DNA from: Trichuris trichiura
Lineage: Eukaryota; Nematoda; Enoplea; Trichinellida; Trichuridae
Direction: 5' to 3'
NCBI GenBank assembly: GCA_037903355.1
Contig: JBAJFE010000034.1
Span: forward strand, 1,224,361-1,288,360
Length of the DNA: 64,000 bases
Shown: piece after piece, positions 41,965 through 53,815 of the stretch
How the letters are laid out: every line of letters starts with the position of its first letter
How positions within the stretch are numbered: the first letter of the stretch is position 1
The notes under the pieces: model-generated
Told to the model about the DNA's origin: nothing
The model's database searches: none
The model's input: only the letters and a program-made list of their open reading frames with translations
Position numbers and translations under genes: made by a program

Positions 41965-42007
41965 TCCGGAGCTTTCGGGTCATTCGTGACGCGTCATCAG
42001 CGGTCAT
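41965..42007 (-). ncRNA. Hammerhead ribozyme with a stem II change, PLE2 left flank
   Basis: Core intact, but stem II is CGCGTC against GACCCG, so one pair is lost. Confidence 0.65.
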
Positions 42008-42233
42008 AAGTTGTAGGTACGGTTTTTGGCAAAGAATGCCATCTGTCGTTTCTGTGGATGTTAAAGCGGGCATTTTTTAAAGTTTTCCGTTGGTAGGTTC
42101 TTGCATTTGAGTCTGCCAGCGCAATTTTTTTCCTTGTTCCGTATGTGTTCTAGATTTGTCTTTTCATATTGCATTCATTTTTCTTCTTTTTTCTTTCTTC
42201 TTCTTCCTTTTTCCGTTTCTTTTTCTTTTTATT

Positions 42234-43137
42234 TCATTTGTTGAGTGTGCAACAATTATAGCGCGTCACAATATTTGTCCAAATCTCACTTATGTCCACT
42301 CCTTGATCGCGGTTATAGGTCGTATTAGGTCTAATATATAGTGCTTCTTTAATCCTTCTTAACCGTAAATTGTTTTCGTAACATAGAACTTTTGGATGGA
42401 GTGGTTGGGTAGATTGCGTCACGTGTTCCACTCCAGCAGAGGCTTGTTTGGCTTTTTCCATTGTAATTTTTGGGTCCACGCTTGGTCTGCCTCGCTGTGT
42501 GGTTAGATTGGTACCATTGTTGAGTATGGCTTTCGCGTTATTGTAACTTGTGAGCTTTCTTTAAGTGTTCGTTAAATCTATGCTCTGGGGTGTTTCCCGT
42601 TTCACCAATATGAATCCCTGAGCAAGAACATTCGACCGCGTATATTATCCCTGTGTTTTTGTTTGTGGGGATTTTGGTTTTGTCTGTGCGGAGAATTGCC
42701 CTGAGGTTGGGCGAACTCTTGAAAAAGACTCTGAAGCCTAATCTTTTTCCTAATTGGATAATCTTTTCACCTACACCTGCCGCATAAGCAATAACCAGAC
42801 AAGTGTCCTGCGGAGTGTTTTGCTTTGGAAACTGACGTGTGCGAAGCCTGTGGTTGAACACTTGGTTGGTAAAGGATTTAGGATACTCGTTTTTGTAGAA
42901 GATTTTTCTAATGTAGTTAATTTCTGGCTGGAGATATTGGGGACTGCATAAATTGAATGCTCTGTCTATCATTCCGGTGACGATACCACGCATTACTGAG
43001 CGTGGATGATGCGATGAGAAATTAAGGTATTGGTCAGTGTGTGTTGGTTTTCTGTAAACTCTGGTTTTTAGTCCTTGATTAGTGCGAATAATCAGTGTGC
43101 CAGTTAAGGGGAGGGTTCGATTTGATTCTTTCTCCAT
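42234..43137 (-). pseudogene. Penelope C-terminal/GIY-YIG region, PLE2 (frameshift)
   Basis: Open from 43137 to 42538 with the endonuclease motif, then a one-base change after EHLKK breaks the frame; the tail continues at 42479-42234. Confidence 0.75.
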
Positions 43138-43257
43138 TGTGAAAACGATTTGATTGGGGCAAACGCTATTAAGAAATTCTAGAAACTGTTGTTCCTTTCC
43201 ATCTTTGATAATTACGAAGATGTCATCTACGTATCTTTTGAATAGTCGTGGGGCTAT

Positions 43258-44345
43258 TTACCTATCTACCGTTTTGAACATTTGTCTTTCAAAACTCTCC
43301 ATGAATATTTCGGCCAGGATAGGAGATAGTGGGTTTCCCATAGGGACACCGTTAGATTGTTTGTAGAACTTATTATCAAACATGAAGTAGTTGCTTTCTT
43401 GCATGCAGAGTAATACCAACTTGACAGTGTGGAAAGGATTTAACTTGGTTCTGGTGAACAAATTTGTGTCTGTATTGAGGAGATTGTATAGTGTATCGAG
43501 AATTTTTGAAATCGGAATGCTACGGAATAAATCTTTTACATCGTAGCTAACTAAGATTTCGTCCGGTTCTAGATGGTATTCTCGTATTTCGTTGACGAAG
43601 GTGTTACTATTTTTGACGAAGGACGGTTCTTTGCCAGTTAGTGGTTTGATCACCTTTTTCAAATATCGGCTGAGCTCCCTTGTGGTGCTGTTAATTGTGG
43701 AAACTATTGGGCTTATTGGGACCTCCGGTTTGTGCACTTTAGGCAGGCCGTAGAGCTCAGGGGGTCTGTAATTCGATGTGAACCTAAGATGCTTCGCTAT
43801 CTTGATGATTTCTGGTTCCTTGGTTTCTGTGCCGTATGTCATGAGAAGGGAACGAAGATTCTTCCGTGACAATTCTGTACGGTCATTGGGCAAAGGTGTA
43901 TAACTGTCAGCGTTCAAGATAGTTATCATTTTTCCGTTGTAGGTGGTTCTGTCGAGTAGGACAATTCTATTGCTTTTATCTGCTTTAGTTACAATTCCAT
44001 CAGGCTGCCTTTTAAGTCGGTTTAAGCAGTTGACCTCATATCGGCTTGACTTTGGGATGGTGTTGAAGCGGTGATCTAGGATTAGCGTAGATAAATCCCG
44101 CTTGATCTGCGTGGCTTTCTGTGGATCAACTGAAGATAGGCTGTCTTCAACCAAGGCAATGATGTCAGGAAAGGGTGGCTGTTTAGGAGTTGGTACAAAG
44201 TTTAGTCCTTTTCTCAGGATAGATGTCTCACTTTCGTTTAGGAGTAAGGAGCTGAGATTTATTACGTTTGTGTTTAGGTCTGAACATCTGGTTCTTTGCG
44301 GACGATTTCTGTAGGAGTTTCGAGTAGTGTTCGGGAATCTGACCT
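43258..44345 (-). CDS. Penelope RT region, PLE2
   Basis: One open frame of about 360 codons with no ATG at its upstream end (the first 60 or so codons precede the longest TTG-started frame at 44154). It contains NLSSLLL, DGIVTKADKSNR, YGLPKVHKPEV, YDVKDLFRSIPIS and GVPMGNPLSPILAEIFME. It stops at TAA 43258-43260, seventeen codons before the YVDD motif. Confidence 0.75.
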
Positions 44346-44413
44346 GAAGGCATTCAAATTTTTTTTAGCACTTGTTTCTGCGATATGCAAACTGTTTTTT
44401 TGGCGAAGTCCAC

Positions 44414-44795
44414 ATGCCACATTGGTGAAACGGGAAACACCCTAGAGCATAGATGTAAAGAACACTTAAAAAAGCTCACAAGTTACAATAACGCGAAAGC
44501 CATACTCAACAATGGTACCAATCTAACCACACAGCGATGCAGACCAATTGTGGACCCAAAAATTACAATGGAAAAAGCCAAACATGCCTCTGCTCTAGTG
44601 AAACACGCGGCGCGATGTACCCAACCACTCCATCCAAAAGGTCTATGTTACGAAATCAATTTACGGTTAAGAAGGATTGAAGAAGCACTATATATTAGAC
44701 ATAATACGACCTATGACCGCGATCAAGGAGTGGACATAAGTGGGATTTGGACAAATATTGTGACGCGCTATAATTGTTGGACACTCAACAAATGA
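44414..44795 (+). pseudogene. Truncated GIY-YIG tail, PLE2 right arm
   Basis: As in PLE1, with shared PLE2/PLE3 variants (KHAARC, KGLCYEIN). Confidence 0.8.
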
Positions 44796-45010
44796 AATAA
44801 AAAAGAAAAAGAAAAAGAAAAAGGAAGAAGAAGAAAAATGAATGCAATATGAAAAGACAAATCTAGAAGACATACGGAACAAGGAAAAGAATTGCGCTGG
44901 CAGACTCAAATGCAAGAACCTACCAACGGAAAACTTTAAAAAATGCCCGCTTTAAAATCCACAGAAACGACAGATGGCATTCGCTGCCAAAAACCATACC
45001 TACAACTTAT

Positions 45011-45053
45011 GACCGCTGATGACGGGTCACGAATGACCCGAAAGCTCCGGAGA
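45011..45053 (+). ncRNA. Minimal hammerhead ribozyme, PLE2 right flank
   Basis: All core and stem positions intact. Confidence 0.8.
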
Positions 45054-45285
45054 GTTTATTAATAAATGTTTATTAATAAAAGTCTATTCAACGGGACACG
45101 AAAAATCCGGACAAAAAGAAACCAAACAATGAAATTATTTATCCCGTACGAAGACACTATATCTTCAATGCAACTCGGTTTAGAAAGTCGACCAAGGGAG
45201 AGCATCAGGAAATCTTCGACTTCTATTGCACTTTAACTTTATACCTTGAGATTTCTCTTTGCTATGTTTTTAAGCCGTTTCTAAG

Positions 45286-46187
45286 GATGCTCTGCGGAAA
45301 TTTTTTCAAAAAGTTGCTAAAGCCAGTGGAATCAGCAACCGTTGCTGTGAGGATTTCCCGGACTTGCTTAACAGGTGTGTTCTTCACGTTCTGTGAGCGC
45401 CTCTGAATTAGCTCCCCCGCACAGTTTACCTGTTTGATGATGAACCATGAGAATCGCCCAGTGTTTTCTTAAATATTAACCATGACGCTCTGCGAGAGGC
45501 CATTTTTTTGTTTGGTAATATCAAAATAGATGAACATTTTAAGGTAAAGTGACAATGCAACTTAAGTGCAGAAGTATATTATTGTTCCATTCGGGCTCCA
45601 TCCACCCTACCTTACGCGCGTGAAAATTATGGTGAGGAAGAGTATCTGCACGGTGTTTTAGGAAGGAAGGGACTGCCTTTTTCCGATATTGTGTATCGTT
45701 TTGGATGTCTATTTTCTTCTGTTAGTTGTGATTTACTTAGCTGTCCATGCGCCGTCGTTGCCCTTTGTCAGATCCAGACAGTTTAGCCTCGTGTAGAAGT
45801 CTTACGGCTAACTTAAGCGACGAAGAGGAGAAACTCACCGGGACGCTTGCAGGCAGTTCCTGCTCGACGCATTCCGTTTCTTGGCAGCTGAAGCGTAGGA
45901 ATGATCTGTACAGATCATTCCTACGCTTCAGCTGGCAAGGATAACGCAGAAATGGAGGCATCCATCGTTTCAAGTCGCTTCATATTGGGAGAGGTGCATT
46001 TTATTCTTGTAACGCATTAATCAGCTTGTAGCCCTTCAATGATTTAGGGTGGAAGCAATGTTTTACGTGGTGCAACAGAAACGAAGGTCGAAAGTGACCT
46101 ACGCTCACTTGCTTTGGTAAGAAGACGATTTTATGTACTTCTCTTTCAGCACATAACGTTTCTTTACAGGATCATAAACCTTCATGA
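45286..46187 (+). pseudogene. Captured gene relic, array copy 3
   Basis: Blocks in the same order; several substitutions. Carries the spacer-free palindrome. Confidence 0.5.
45885..45934. repeat. Perfect 50-bp palindrome without spacer, copy 3
   Basis: CAGCTGAAGCG ... CTGTACAG ... CGCTTCAGCTG, centred on CTGTACAG. The 10-bp spacer of copies 2 and 5, together with one CTGTACAG, is missing. Confidence 0.95.
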
Positions 46188-46466
46188 GGCGGAATGTTAT
46201 TTACAGAGATAGTCTTGTTGGAACTTTAGTAAAGCTTCAGCTTTCAGGCGTTTCACCTTCACTTCCTCTTCAGCGGCTGAACTATAAAAGTACAGTTGAA
46301 CTTCCGTAAGTTGAGTAGCCAAGAGGCGGAAGAAAACTAGTCAGCATAAGGAGGTTGTTGGTATAAGCGGGACCGACTGAATAGATTACTATCTGTACGC
46401 GTTTTTTCTGCTGCACAGCGGCTATTTTATAGCGAGGTGCGTAAAAATAACCTTGCAGAATCATGT

Positions 46467-48396
46467 AAAGTCAGTTCACGTATAACGCGTGTTCATATAA
46501 CGCGTTTTCGGTCATACTCGATTTTGAAATCGTAGCACTTTCTCACATAACGCGATTCTGTTTCCGTTCTTACGCGAATTTGCCAGCTGGAAAGGGTGGG
46601 GTGTGGCAAAATCTCCCCGTGTTTTCATCCACCGAGAGCAAACAAAGGCCCCGGTATTAGCTTATGCACGTTCCACGGTCACGAACAAGCGAAATGTGAC
46701 AAAAACTTTTAGGATTCTTATCGGAAGTAGTGTCCGACCCAGCTGTGCACCCTGCGATATGCATACTCAAACAGGCTATTGATCGGTATTCATGTTCGGT
46801 GGAATAATTTGCGCAGGCAGGAACATCTGCACAGACGATGCTTCCATTTTCAATTCTCCCGAAGCGCAGGCATCGTCGAGCTTTTCCAGTGAGTCGTAGT
46901 ACGCTTGCACAGAATCTGGAAAGCATTCACACCGTCTGATTGCGAGCACAATTCGTAAGTATTTGTCTGATTCCGCTATCTGAGGATAGTCTTTCAGTAT
47001 CTGAAAATGTCTAAGCTTCCTGATTCGAAGTCACCTGGTAGTGGTGGAAAAAGAAAGGCGCTGACTGTTGGAGAGATGTTTGAGATACTGAAACGGCATG
47101 AACAGAATGAGACGACACGTGATATTGTCAAAGCTACCGGCATAAAAAAATCAACCTTGCGGACCATTAGGAGCAATGCAGAAAACATTAAACAGACTTG
47201 CGTAGGCGGTACCAGTTCAGGTATTGCGATGTCAATGAAAACAAGGCCTTAAGATACTGGAAAAAATGGAAAATCTACTCAGCATTTGGATCGAAACTCA
47301 AACGATGAAAAGAATAGGAACAACGTTTTTCACCATAAGACAGAAAGCAGTTGCCATTTACGAAGACCTTAAGAAACAGTCTACAAATCCTACTGAAATT
47401 CCTCCATTTACTGCTTGTAGTGGTTGATTCTACCGTTTCAAGAATCGATACAGTTTTTACAATGTTCGTCTCTGTGGCGAAGCAGGAAGCGCGGACGCCG
47501 ATGGCGCGCAAACATTTCCAACAGAAGTACAAAACTTGGTCAAGGAAAAGGTGACTACCGAGGAGCTGCAGAAACGTTCTGTAGCAGGGGAAGCAGAAGG
47601 AAGAGAAGATGATGAAAATCAGGAAGTTCCTCCGCCTCCTCCGCGACAAATGACCACTGCTGAGCTTTCAGATACCCTGAAGACTATTGAACAGCGTTTA
47701 CAATGGCTCGAAGACAATGATTGTAATGCAGAACGCAGCGGGAAAACCACAAGAGGTATCCGAGCTTGTTTGGAGCCATACAAGCAGCTGCTGTACCAAA
47801 GAAGTACATGTGCGAAACAAAAAAAAGCTCGAATTCTACTTTACTACAATGAAGAAACATTGCGACGATGAGGAAGCGCTACCTTCTACATCTAATAGGA
47901 CCTCAGTTGGCCCGTAACAAAGGATAGTGAGATTAAAAAAGTGAGTTCAACGGAACTCCATTCTTTCCTGGGTATGAGGTCGTTTATTTTAGTACTTAGA
48001 GGGACTCTTTCCACAAGCCAAAGACGCAAGCACGCCGCTCGTGAAAGCCAGTTTGAACTCTGTGCGCTGTAAAGAGTTCTATCATAAAAGGTCTGCCGTT
48101 AACGTATGATCGCCGAAAAAGATGATGTTATTCAGACCCCGTGTAAGAGGATCCATACGTCAGCGTGCCTAACGGTAGAATAAGTAGCTCAGGTACATCA
48201 TAATTCCTGTTTCTACCCAGCTTATTTAAGATATCTCTCCGTTGTTGTTTACAAGTAAACAATCCTTTTGACGCTTTGACAAATGCAAATTGTGATTTTC
48301 CTATACTTTACATGTCTCCATACGCGATTTCATATAACGCTAATTTTCCGGACTTTTAAGTGACCTAACGCTCGCGTTACACGAGAACTGTGGCTG
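46467..48396 (+). mobile_element. Tigger-derived element, array copy 3
   Basis: Termini kept; the right end has several small deletions near 48290-48360. Confidence 0.75.
47007..47871 (+). pseudogene. DDE-deleted Tigger protein, copy 3 (frameshift and nonsense)
   Basis: Inserted T in AGGCCTTAAG near 47249 and TGG to TGA (GGTTGATTC) near 47426 break the frame; the same internal deletion is present. Confidence 0.75.
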
Positions 48397-48876
48397 TATT
48401 TGTAGTAGGATGAATATGTCGCTGAGTCAGTCAAAGTTGAATCTGCTGCTTCTGGTTCAATTTCTTCCTTATGCAAACATTAATAAAGAATCCTCTCTTT
48501 CTCCTCTTGTACGTTTCAACGGTTTTATAGGAACGTTCTTTGGAAAAAGATATGTTCCAGGCTGGCACGCAGACCGAGCGCGAAGCAAGAACAGTTTAAT
48601 GACAGAAGCAGCGCAGCAGAGCAAGCAGCTGATCTGAACGGGCACAAGCAAACAGGGTGAGAGAACAGTGCAGAAAAGAGAAACGCCGTTCTTATCTCCG
48701 CGTGTACTATGCAAATTCCTTCTATGCAGTGAGTAATGACCTGAACGTAGGTAGTTCACTTCCTGTGCCGTGAGGCACTCTTATTGACGTGTGTTCGGCG
48801 GCTATTTTCCTGCACATTTCCTTTTGGTTGGCTAGAATAGGTACGCGTTTTAAAGCATTTCTTTGGTTTTGTCTCC

Positions 48877-48929
48877 CATCCTTTCGTTCCTTTCGTACTT
48901 TAAGTCAGTACGAAAGGAACGAAAGGATG
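48877..48929. repeat. Hairpin, array copy 3
   Basis: Arms of 22 bp around TTTAAGTCA, as in copy 2. Confidence 0.9.
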
Positions 48930-49049
48930 AGAGAAAAAACTGTCACTGCTCAAGATCGCCTGCGCTAAACAGAACGCAAAGCTCAATACGGAAGCTGTAA
49001 GCGATTCCTATTTGCCCTTAATTTTATTACGTTGTATTGCTCAACCCAG

Positions 49050-49197
49050 GTGAAGAAATATGTACATCGGTCTTTTGCCCAACAAGTCTGCTACTTGCGT
49101 CAACGGGAGCAGCAACTTATCGATCAGGTTGAAACAATATCAAACTCGGAGAACCACAACTTGTCCCAACAGGAGTGCCTCCTCCAACAGAAGTTAG
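49050..49197 (+). pseudogene. Coiled-coil exon, array copy 3
   Basis: Same as at 28685, with one K to E change. Confidence 0.4.
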
Positions 49198-49306
49198 GTA
49201 AACTTGCCAGTAGAACTAATGCAACTCGATGTTTGGTTTCTTTTTGTACGGATGTTTCGTGTCCCGTTGAATAGACTTTTATTAATAAACTTTTATTAAT
49301 AAACTC

Positions 49307-49349
49307 TCCGGAGCTTTCGGGTCATTCGTGACCCGTCATCAGCGGTCAT
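49307..49349 (-). ncRNA. Minimal hammerhead ribozyme, PLE3 left flank
   Basis: Core, stem I and stem II intact. Confidence 0.8.
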
Positions 49350-49575
49350 AAGTTGTAGGTGTGGTTTTTGGCAGCGAATGCCATCTGTCGTTTCTGTGGA
49401 TTTTAAAGCGGGCATTTTTTAAAGTTTTCCGTTGGTAGGTTCTTGCATTTGAGTCTGCCAGCGCAATTCTTTTCCTTGTTCCGTATGTCTTCTAGATTTG
49501 TCTTTTCATATTGCATTCATTTTTCTTCTTTTTTCTTTCTTCTTCTTCCTTTTTCCGTTTCTTTTTCTTTTTATT

Positions 49576-50478
49576 TCATTTGTTGAGTGTGCAACAATTA
49601 TAGCGCGTCACAATATTTGTCCAAATCCCACTTATGTCCACTCCTTGATCGCGGTTATAGGTTGTATTAGGTCTAATATATAGAGCTTCTTCAATCCTTC
49701 TTAACCGTAAATTGTTTTCGTAACATAGAACTTTTGGATGGAGTGGTTGGGTACATCGCGTCGCGTGTTTTACTAGAGCAGAGGCATGTTTGGCTTTTTC
49801 CATTGTAATTTTTGGGTCCACGATTGGTCTGCCTCGCTGTGTGGTTAGATTGGTACCATTGTTGAGTATGGCTTTCGCGTTATTGCAACTTGTGAGCTTT
49901 TTTAAGTGTTCGTTAAATCTATGCTCTAGGGTGTTTCCAGTTTCACCAATATGAATCCCTGAGCAAGAACATTCAACCGCGTATATTATCCCTGTGTTTT
50001 TGTTTGTGGGGATTTTGGTTTTGTCTGTGCGGAGAATTGCCGTGAGGTTGGGCGAACTCTTGAAAAAGACTCTGAAGCCTAATCTTTTTGGTAATTGGAT
50101 AATCTTTTCACCTACACCTGCCGCATAAGGAATAACCAGACAAGTGTCGTGCGGAGTGTTTTGCTTTGGAAACTGACGTGTGCGAAGCCTGTGGTTGAAC
50201 ACTTGGTTGATAAAGGATTTAGGATACTCGTTTTTGTAGAAGATTTTTCTAATGTAGTTAACTTCTGGCTGGAGATATTGGGGACTGCATAAATTGAATG
50301 CTCTGTCTATCATTCCGGTGACGATACCACGCATTACTGAGCGTGGATGATGCGATGAGAAATTAAGGTATTGGTCAGTGTGTGTTGGTTTTCTGTAAAC
50401 TCTGGTTTTTAGTCCTTGATTAGTGCGAATAATCAGTGTGCCAATTAAGGGGAGGGTTCGATTTGATTCTTTCTCCAT
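49576..50478 (-). CDS. Penelope C-terminal/GIY-YIG region, PLE3
   Basis: 300 residues, intact; GIIYAVECSCSGIHIGETGN present. Upstream in frame is YVDD, then the shared TAA. Confidence 0.8.
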   Translation of the reverse strand: MEKESNRTLPLIGTLIIRTNQGLKTRVYRKPTHTDQYLNFSSHHPRSVMRGIVTGMIDRAFNLCSPQYLQPEVNYIRKIFYKNEYPKSFINQVFNHRLRTRQFPKQNTPHDTCLVIPYAAGVGEKIIQLPKRLGFRVFFKSSPNLTAILRTDKTKIPTNKNTGIIYAVECSCSGIHIGETGNTLEHRFNEHLKKLTSCNNAKAILNNGTNLTTQRGRPIVDPKITMEKAKHASALVKHATRCTQPLHPKVLCYENNLRLRRIEEALYIRPNTTYNRDQGVDISGIWTNIVTRYNCCTLNK

Positions 50479-50598
50479 TGTGAAAACGATTTGATTGGGG
50501 CAAACGCTATTAAGAAATTCTAGAAACTGTTGTTCCTTTCCATCTTTGATAATTACGAAGATGTCATCTACGTATCTTTTGAATAGTCGTGGGGCTAT

Positions 50599-51686
50599 TT
50601 ACCTATCTACCGTTTTCAACATTTGTCTTTCAAAACTGTCCATGAATATTTCAGCCAGGATAGGAGATAGTGGGTTTCCCATAGGGACACCGTTAGATTG
50701 TTTGTAGAACTTATTATCAAACATGAAGTAGTTGCTTTCTTGCATGCAGAGTGATACCAACTTGACAGTGTGGAAAGGATTTAACTTGGTTCTGGTGAAC
50801 AAATTTGTGTCTGTATTGAGGAGATTGTATAGTGTATCGAGAGTTTTTGAAATCGGAATGCTACCGAATAAATCTTTTACATCGTAGCTGACTAAGATTT
50901 CGTCCGGTTCTAGATGGTATTCTCGTATTTCGTTGACGAAGGTGTTACTATTTTTGACGAAGGACGGTTCTTTGCCAGTTAGTGGTTTGATCACCTTTTT
51001 CAAATATCGGCTGAGCTCCCTTGTGGTGCTGTTAATTGTGGAAACTATTGGGCTTATTGGGACCTCCGGTTTGTGCACTTTAGGCAGGCCGTAGAGCTCA
51101 GGGGGTCTGTAATTCGATGTGAACCTAAGATGCTTCGCTATCTTGATGATTTCTGGTTCCTTGGTTTCTGTGCCGTATGTCATGAGAAGGGAACGAAGAT
51201 TCTTCCGTGACAATTCTGTACGGTCATTGGGCAAAGGTGTATAACTGTCAGCGTTCAAGATAGTTATCATTTTTCCGTTGTAGGTGGTTCTGTCGAGTAG
51301 GACAATTCTATTGCTTTTATCTGCTTTAGTTACAATTCCATCAGGCTGCCTTTTAAGTCGGTTTAAGCAGTTGACCTCATATCGGCTTGACTTTGGGATG
51401 GTGTTGAAGCGGTGATCTAGGATTAGCGTAGATAAATCCCGCTTGATCTGCGTGGCTTTCTGTGGATCAACTGAAGATAGGCTGTCTTCAACCAAGGCAA
51501 TGATGTCAGGAAAGGGTGGCTGTTTAGGAGTTGGTACAAAGTTTAGTCCTTTTCTCAGGATAGATGTCTCACTTTCGTTTAGGAGTAAGGAGCTGAGATT
51601 TATTACGTTTGTGTTTAGGTCTGAACATCTGGTTCTTTGCGGACGATTTCTGTAGGAGTTTCGAGTAGTGTTCGGGAATCTGACCT
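50599..51686 (-). CDS. Penelope RT region, PLE3
   Basis: As PLE2; carries FGSIPIS in place of FRSIPIS. Stops at TAA 50599-50601. Confidence 0.75.
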
Positions 51687-51754
51687 GAAGGCATTCAAAT
51701 TTTTTTTAGCACTTGTTTCTGCGATATGCAAACTGTTTTTTTGGCGAAGTCCAC

Positions 51755-52136
51755 ATGCCACATTGGTGAAACGGGAAACACCCTAGAGCATAGATGTAAA
51801 GAACACTTAAAAAAGCTCACAAGTTACAATAACGCGAAAGCCATACTCAACAATGGTACCAATCTAACCACACAGCGATGCAGACCAATTGTGGACCCAA
51901 AAATTACAATGGAAAAAGCCAAACATGCCTCTGCTCTAGTGAAACACGCGGCGCGATGTACCCAACCACTCCATCCAAAAGGTCTATGTTACGAAATCAA
52001 TTTACGGTTAAGAAGGATTGAAGAAGCACTATATATTAGACATAATACGACCTATGACCGCGATCAAGGAGTGGACATAAGTGGGATTTGGACAAATATT
52101 GTGACGCGCTATAATTGTTGGACACTCAACAAATGA
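51755..52136 (+). pseudogene. Truncated GIY-YIG tail, PLE3 right arm
   Basis: Same protein sequence as the PLE2 right arm. Confidence 0.8.
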
Positions 52137-52350
52137 AATAAAAAAGAAAAAGAAAAAGAAAAAGGAAGAAGAAGAAAAATGAATGCAATATGAAAAGACA
52201 AATCTAGAAGACATACGGAACAAGGAAAAGAATTGCGCTGGCAGACTCAAATGCAAGAACCTACCAACGGAAAACTTTAAAAAATGCCCGCTTTAAAATC
52301 CACAGAAACGACAGATGGCATTCGCTGCCAAAAACCATACCTACAACTTA

Positions 52351-52393
52351 TGACCGCTGATGATGGGTCACGAATGACCCGAAAGCTCCGGAG
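52351..52393 (+). ncRNA. Hammerhead ribozyme, PLE3 right flank
   Basis: Core intact; the first base of stem II is T in place of C, giving a possible U-G pair. Confidence 0.75.
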
Positions 52394-52628
52394 AGTTTAT
52401 TAATAAATGTTTATTAATAAAAGTCTATTCAACGGGACACGAAAAATCCGGACAAAAAGAAACCAAACAATGAAATTATTTGGTCCCGTACGAAGACACT
52501 ATATCTTCAATGCAACTCCGTTTAGAAAGTCGACCAAGGGAGAGCGTTAGGAAATTTTCGCCTTCTATTGCACTTTAACTTTATACTTTGAGATTTCTCT
52601 TAGCTATGTTTTTAAGCCGTTTCTAAGG

Positions 52629-53538
52629 ATGCTCTGCGGAAATTTCTTCTTCCAAAAAGTTGCTAAAGCGAGTGGAAAAAGCAACCCTTTGTTGCGAAGG
52701 AATTCCGGGACTTGCTTAGCAGGTGTGTTCTTCACGTTTCTTGCTGAGCGCCTCTTAATCAGCTCCCCCTCAGAGTTTACCTGTTTGAATTTTGATGATG
52801 AACCATGCGAATCGCCCAGTGTTTTCTTAAATATTAACCACGACGCTCTGCGAAAGGCCATTTTTTTGTTCGGTGATATCAGAAATAGATGAACATTTTA
52901 AGGTAAAGTGACAATGCAACTTAAGTGCAGAAGTATATTATTTTTCCATTTAGGCTCCATCCACCCTACCTCACGCGCTTGAAAATTATGGTGAGGAACA
53001 GTTCCTGCACGGTCTTTTAGGAAAGAAGGGACTGCCTTTTTCCGATACTGTATATCGTTTTGGATGTCTATTCTTTTTCTGTTAGTTGTGATTTACTTAG
53101 CTCTCCATGCGCCGTCCTTGCCATTTGTCAGATCCAGACAGTTTAGCCTCGTGTAGAAGTCTTACGGCTAAGTTAAGCGACGAAGAGGAGAAACTCACTG
53201 GGACACTTGCTGGCAGTTCCTGCTCGACGCATTCCGTTCCTTGGCAGCTGAAGCGTAGGAATGATCTGTACAGTTGGCTGGATTATATCAAGAATAACGC
53301 AGAAATGGAGCCATCCATCGTTTCAAGTCGCTTGATATTGGGAGAGGTACGTTTTATTCTTGTAACTCATTAATGAGCTTGTAGCCCTTCTACGATTTAG
53401 GGTGCAAGCAATGTTTTACATGCTGCAACAGAAACGAAGATCGCAAGTGACCTACGGTCACTTGCTTTAGTAAGAAGACGATTTATGTACTTCTCTTTGA
53501 GCACATAACATTTCTTTACCGGATCATTCACCTTCGTG
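52629..53538 (+). pseudogene. Captured gene relic, array copy 4
   Basis: The most diverged copy, with several small insertions (TTTCTTCTTCC, TTTGAATTTTGATG). No palindrome in the third block. Confidence 0.5.
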
Positions 53539-53815
53539 AGGCGGAATGTTATTTACAGAGATAGTCTTGTTGGAACTTTAGTAAAGCTTCAGCTTTCTCG
53601 CGTTGCACCTTCACTCCTCTTCAGCGGCTGAACTATAAAAGTACGGTTGAACCTCCGTAAGCTGACTAGCCAAGAGGCGGAAGAAAACTAGTCAGCATAA
53701 GGAGGTATTTAGTATAAGGGGGATCGAGTGAATAGATTAGCATCTGTACGCCCTCTTCTGCTGCACAGCGGCTATTTTATAGCCAGGTGCGTACAAATAA
53801 CCTTGCAGAATCATA

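Larger units (their letters stand above)
41888..45128 (-). mobile_element. Penelope complex 2
   Basis: The 3241-bp uninterrupted form of the head-to-head complex, showing the empty BEL/Pao site near 43853 (single GAAGG). Confidence 0.9.
49230..52469 (-). mobile_element. Penelope complex 3
   Basis: The left part shares variants with PLE4 (QLPKRLGF, PNLTAIL); the right part shares variants with PLE2 (KHAARC). A mosaic copy. Confidence 0.9.
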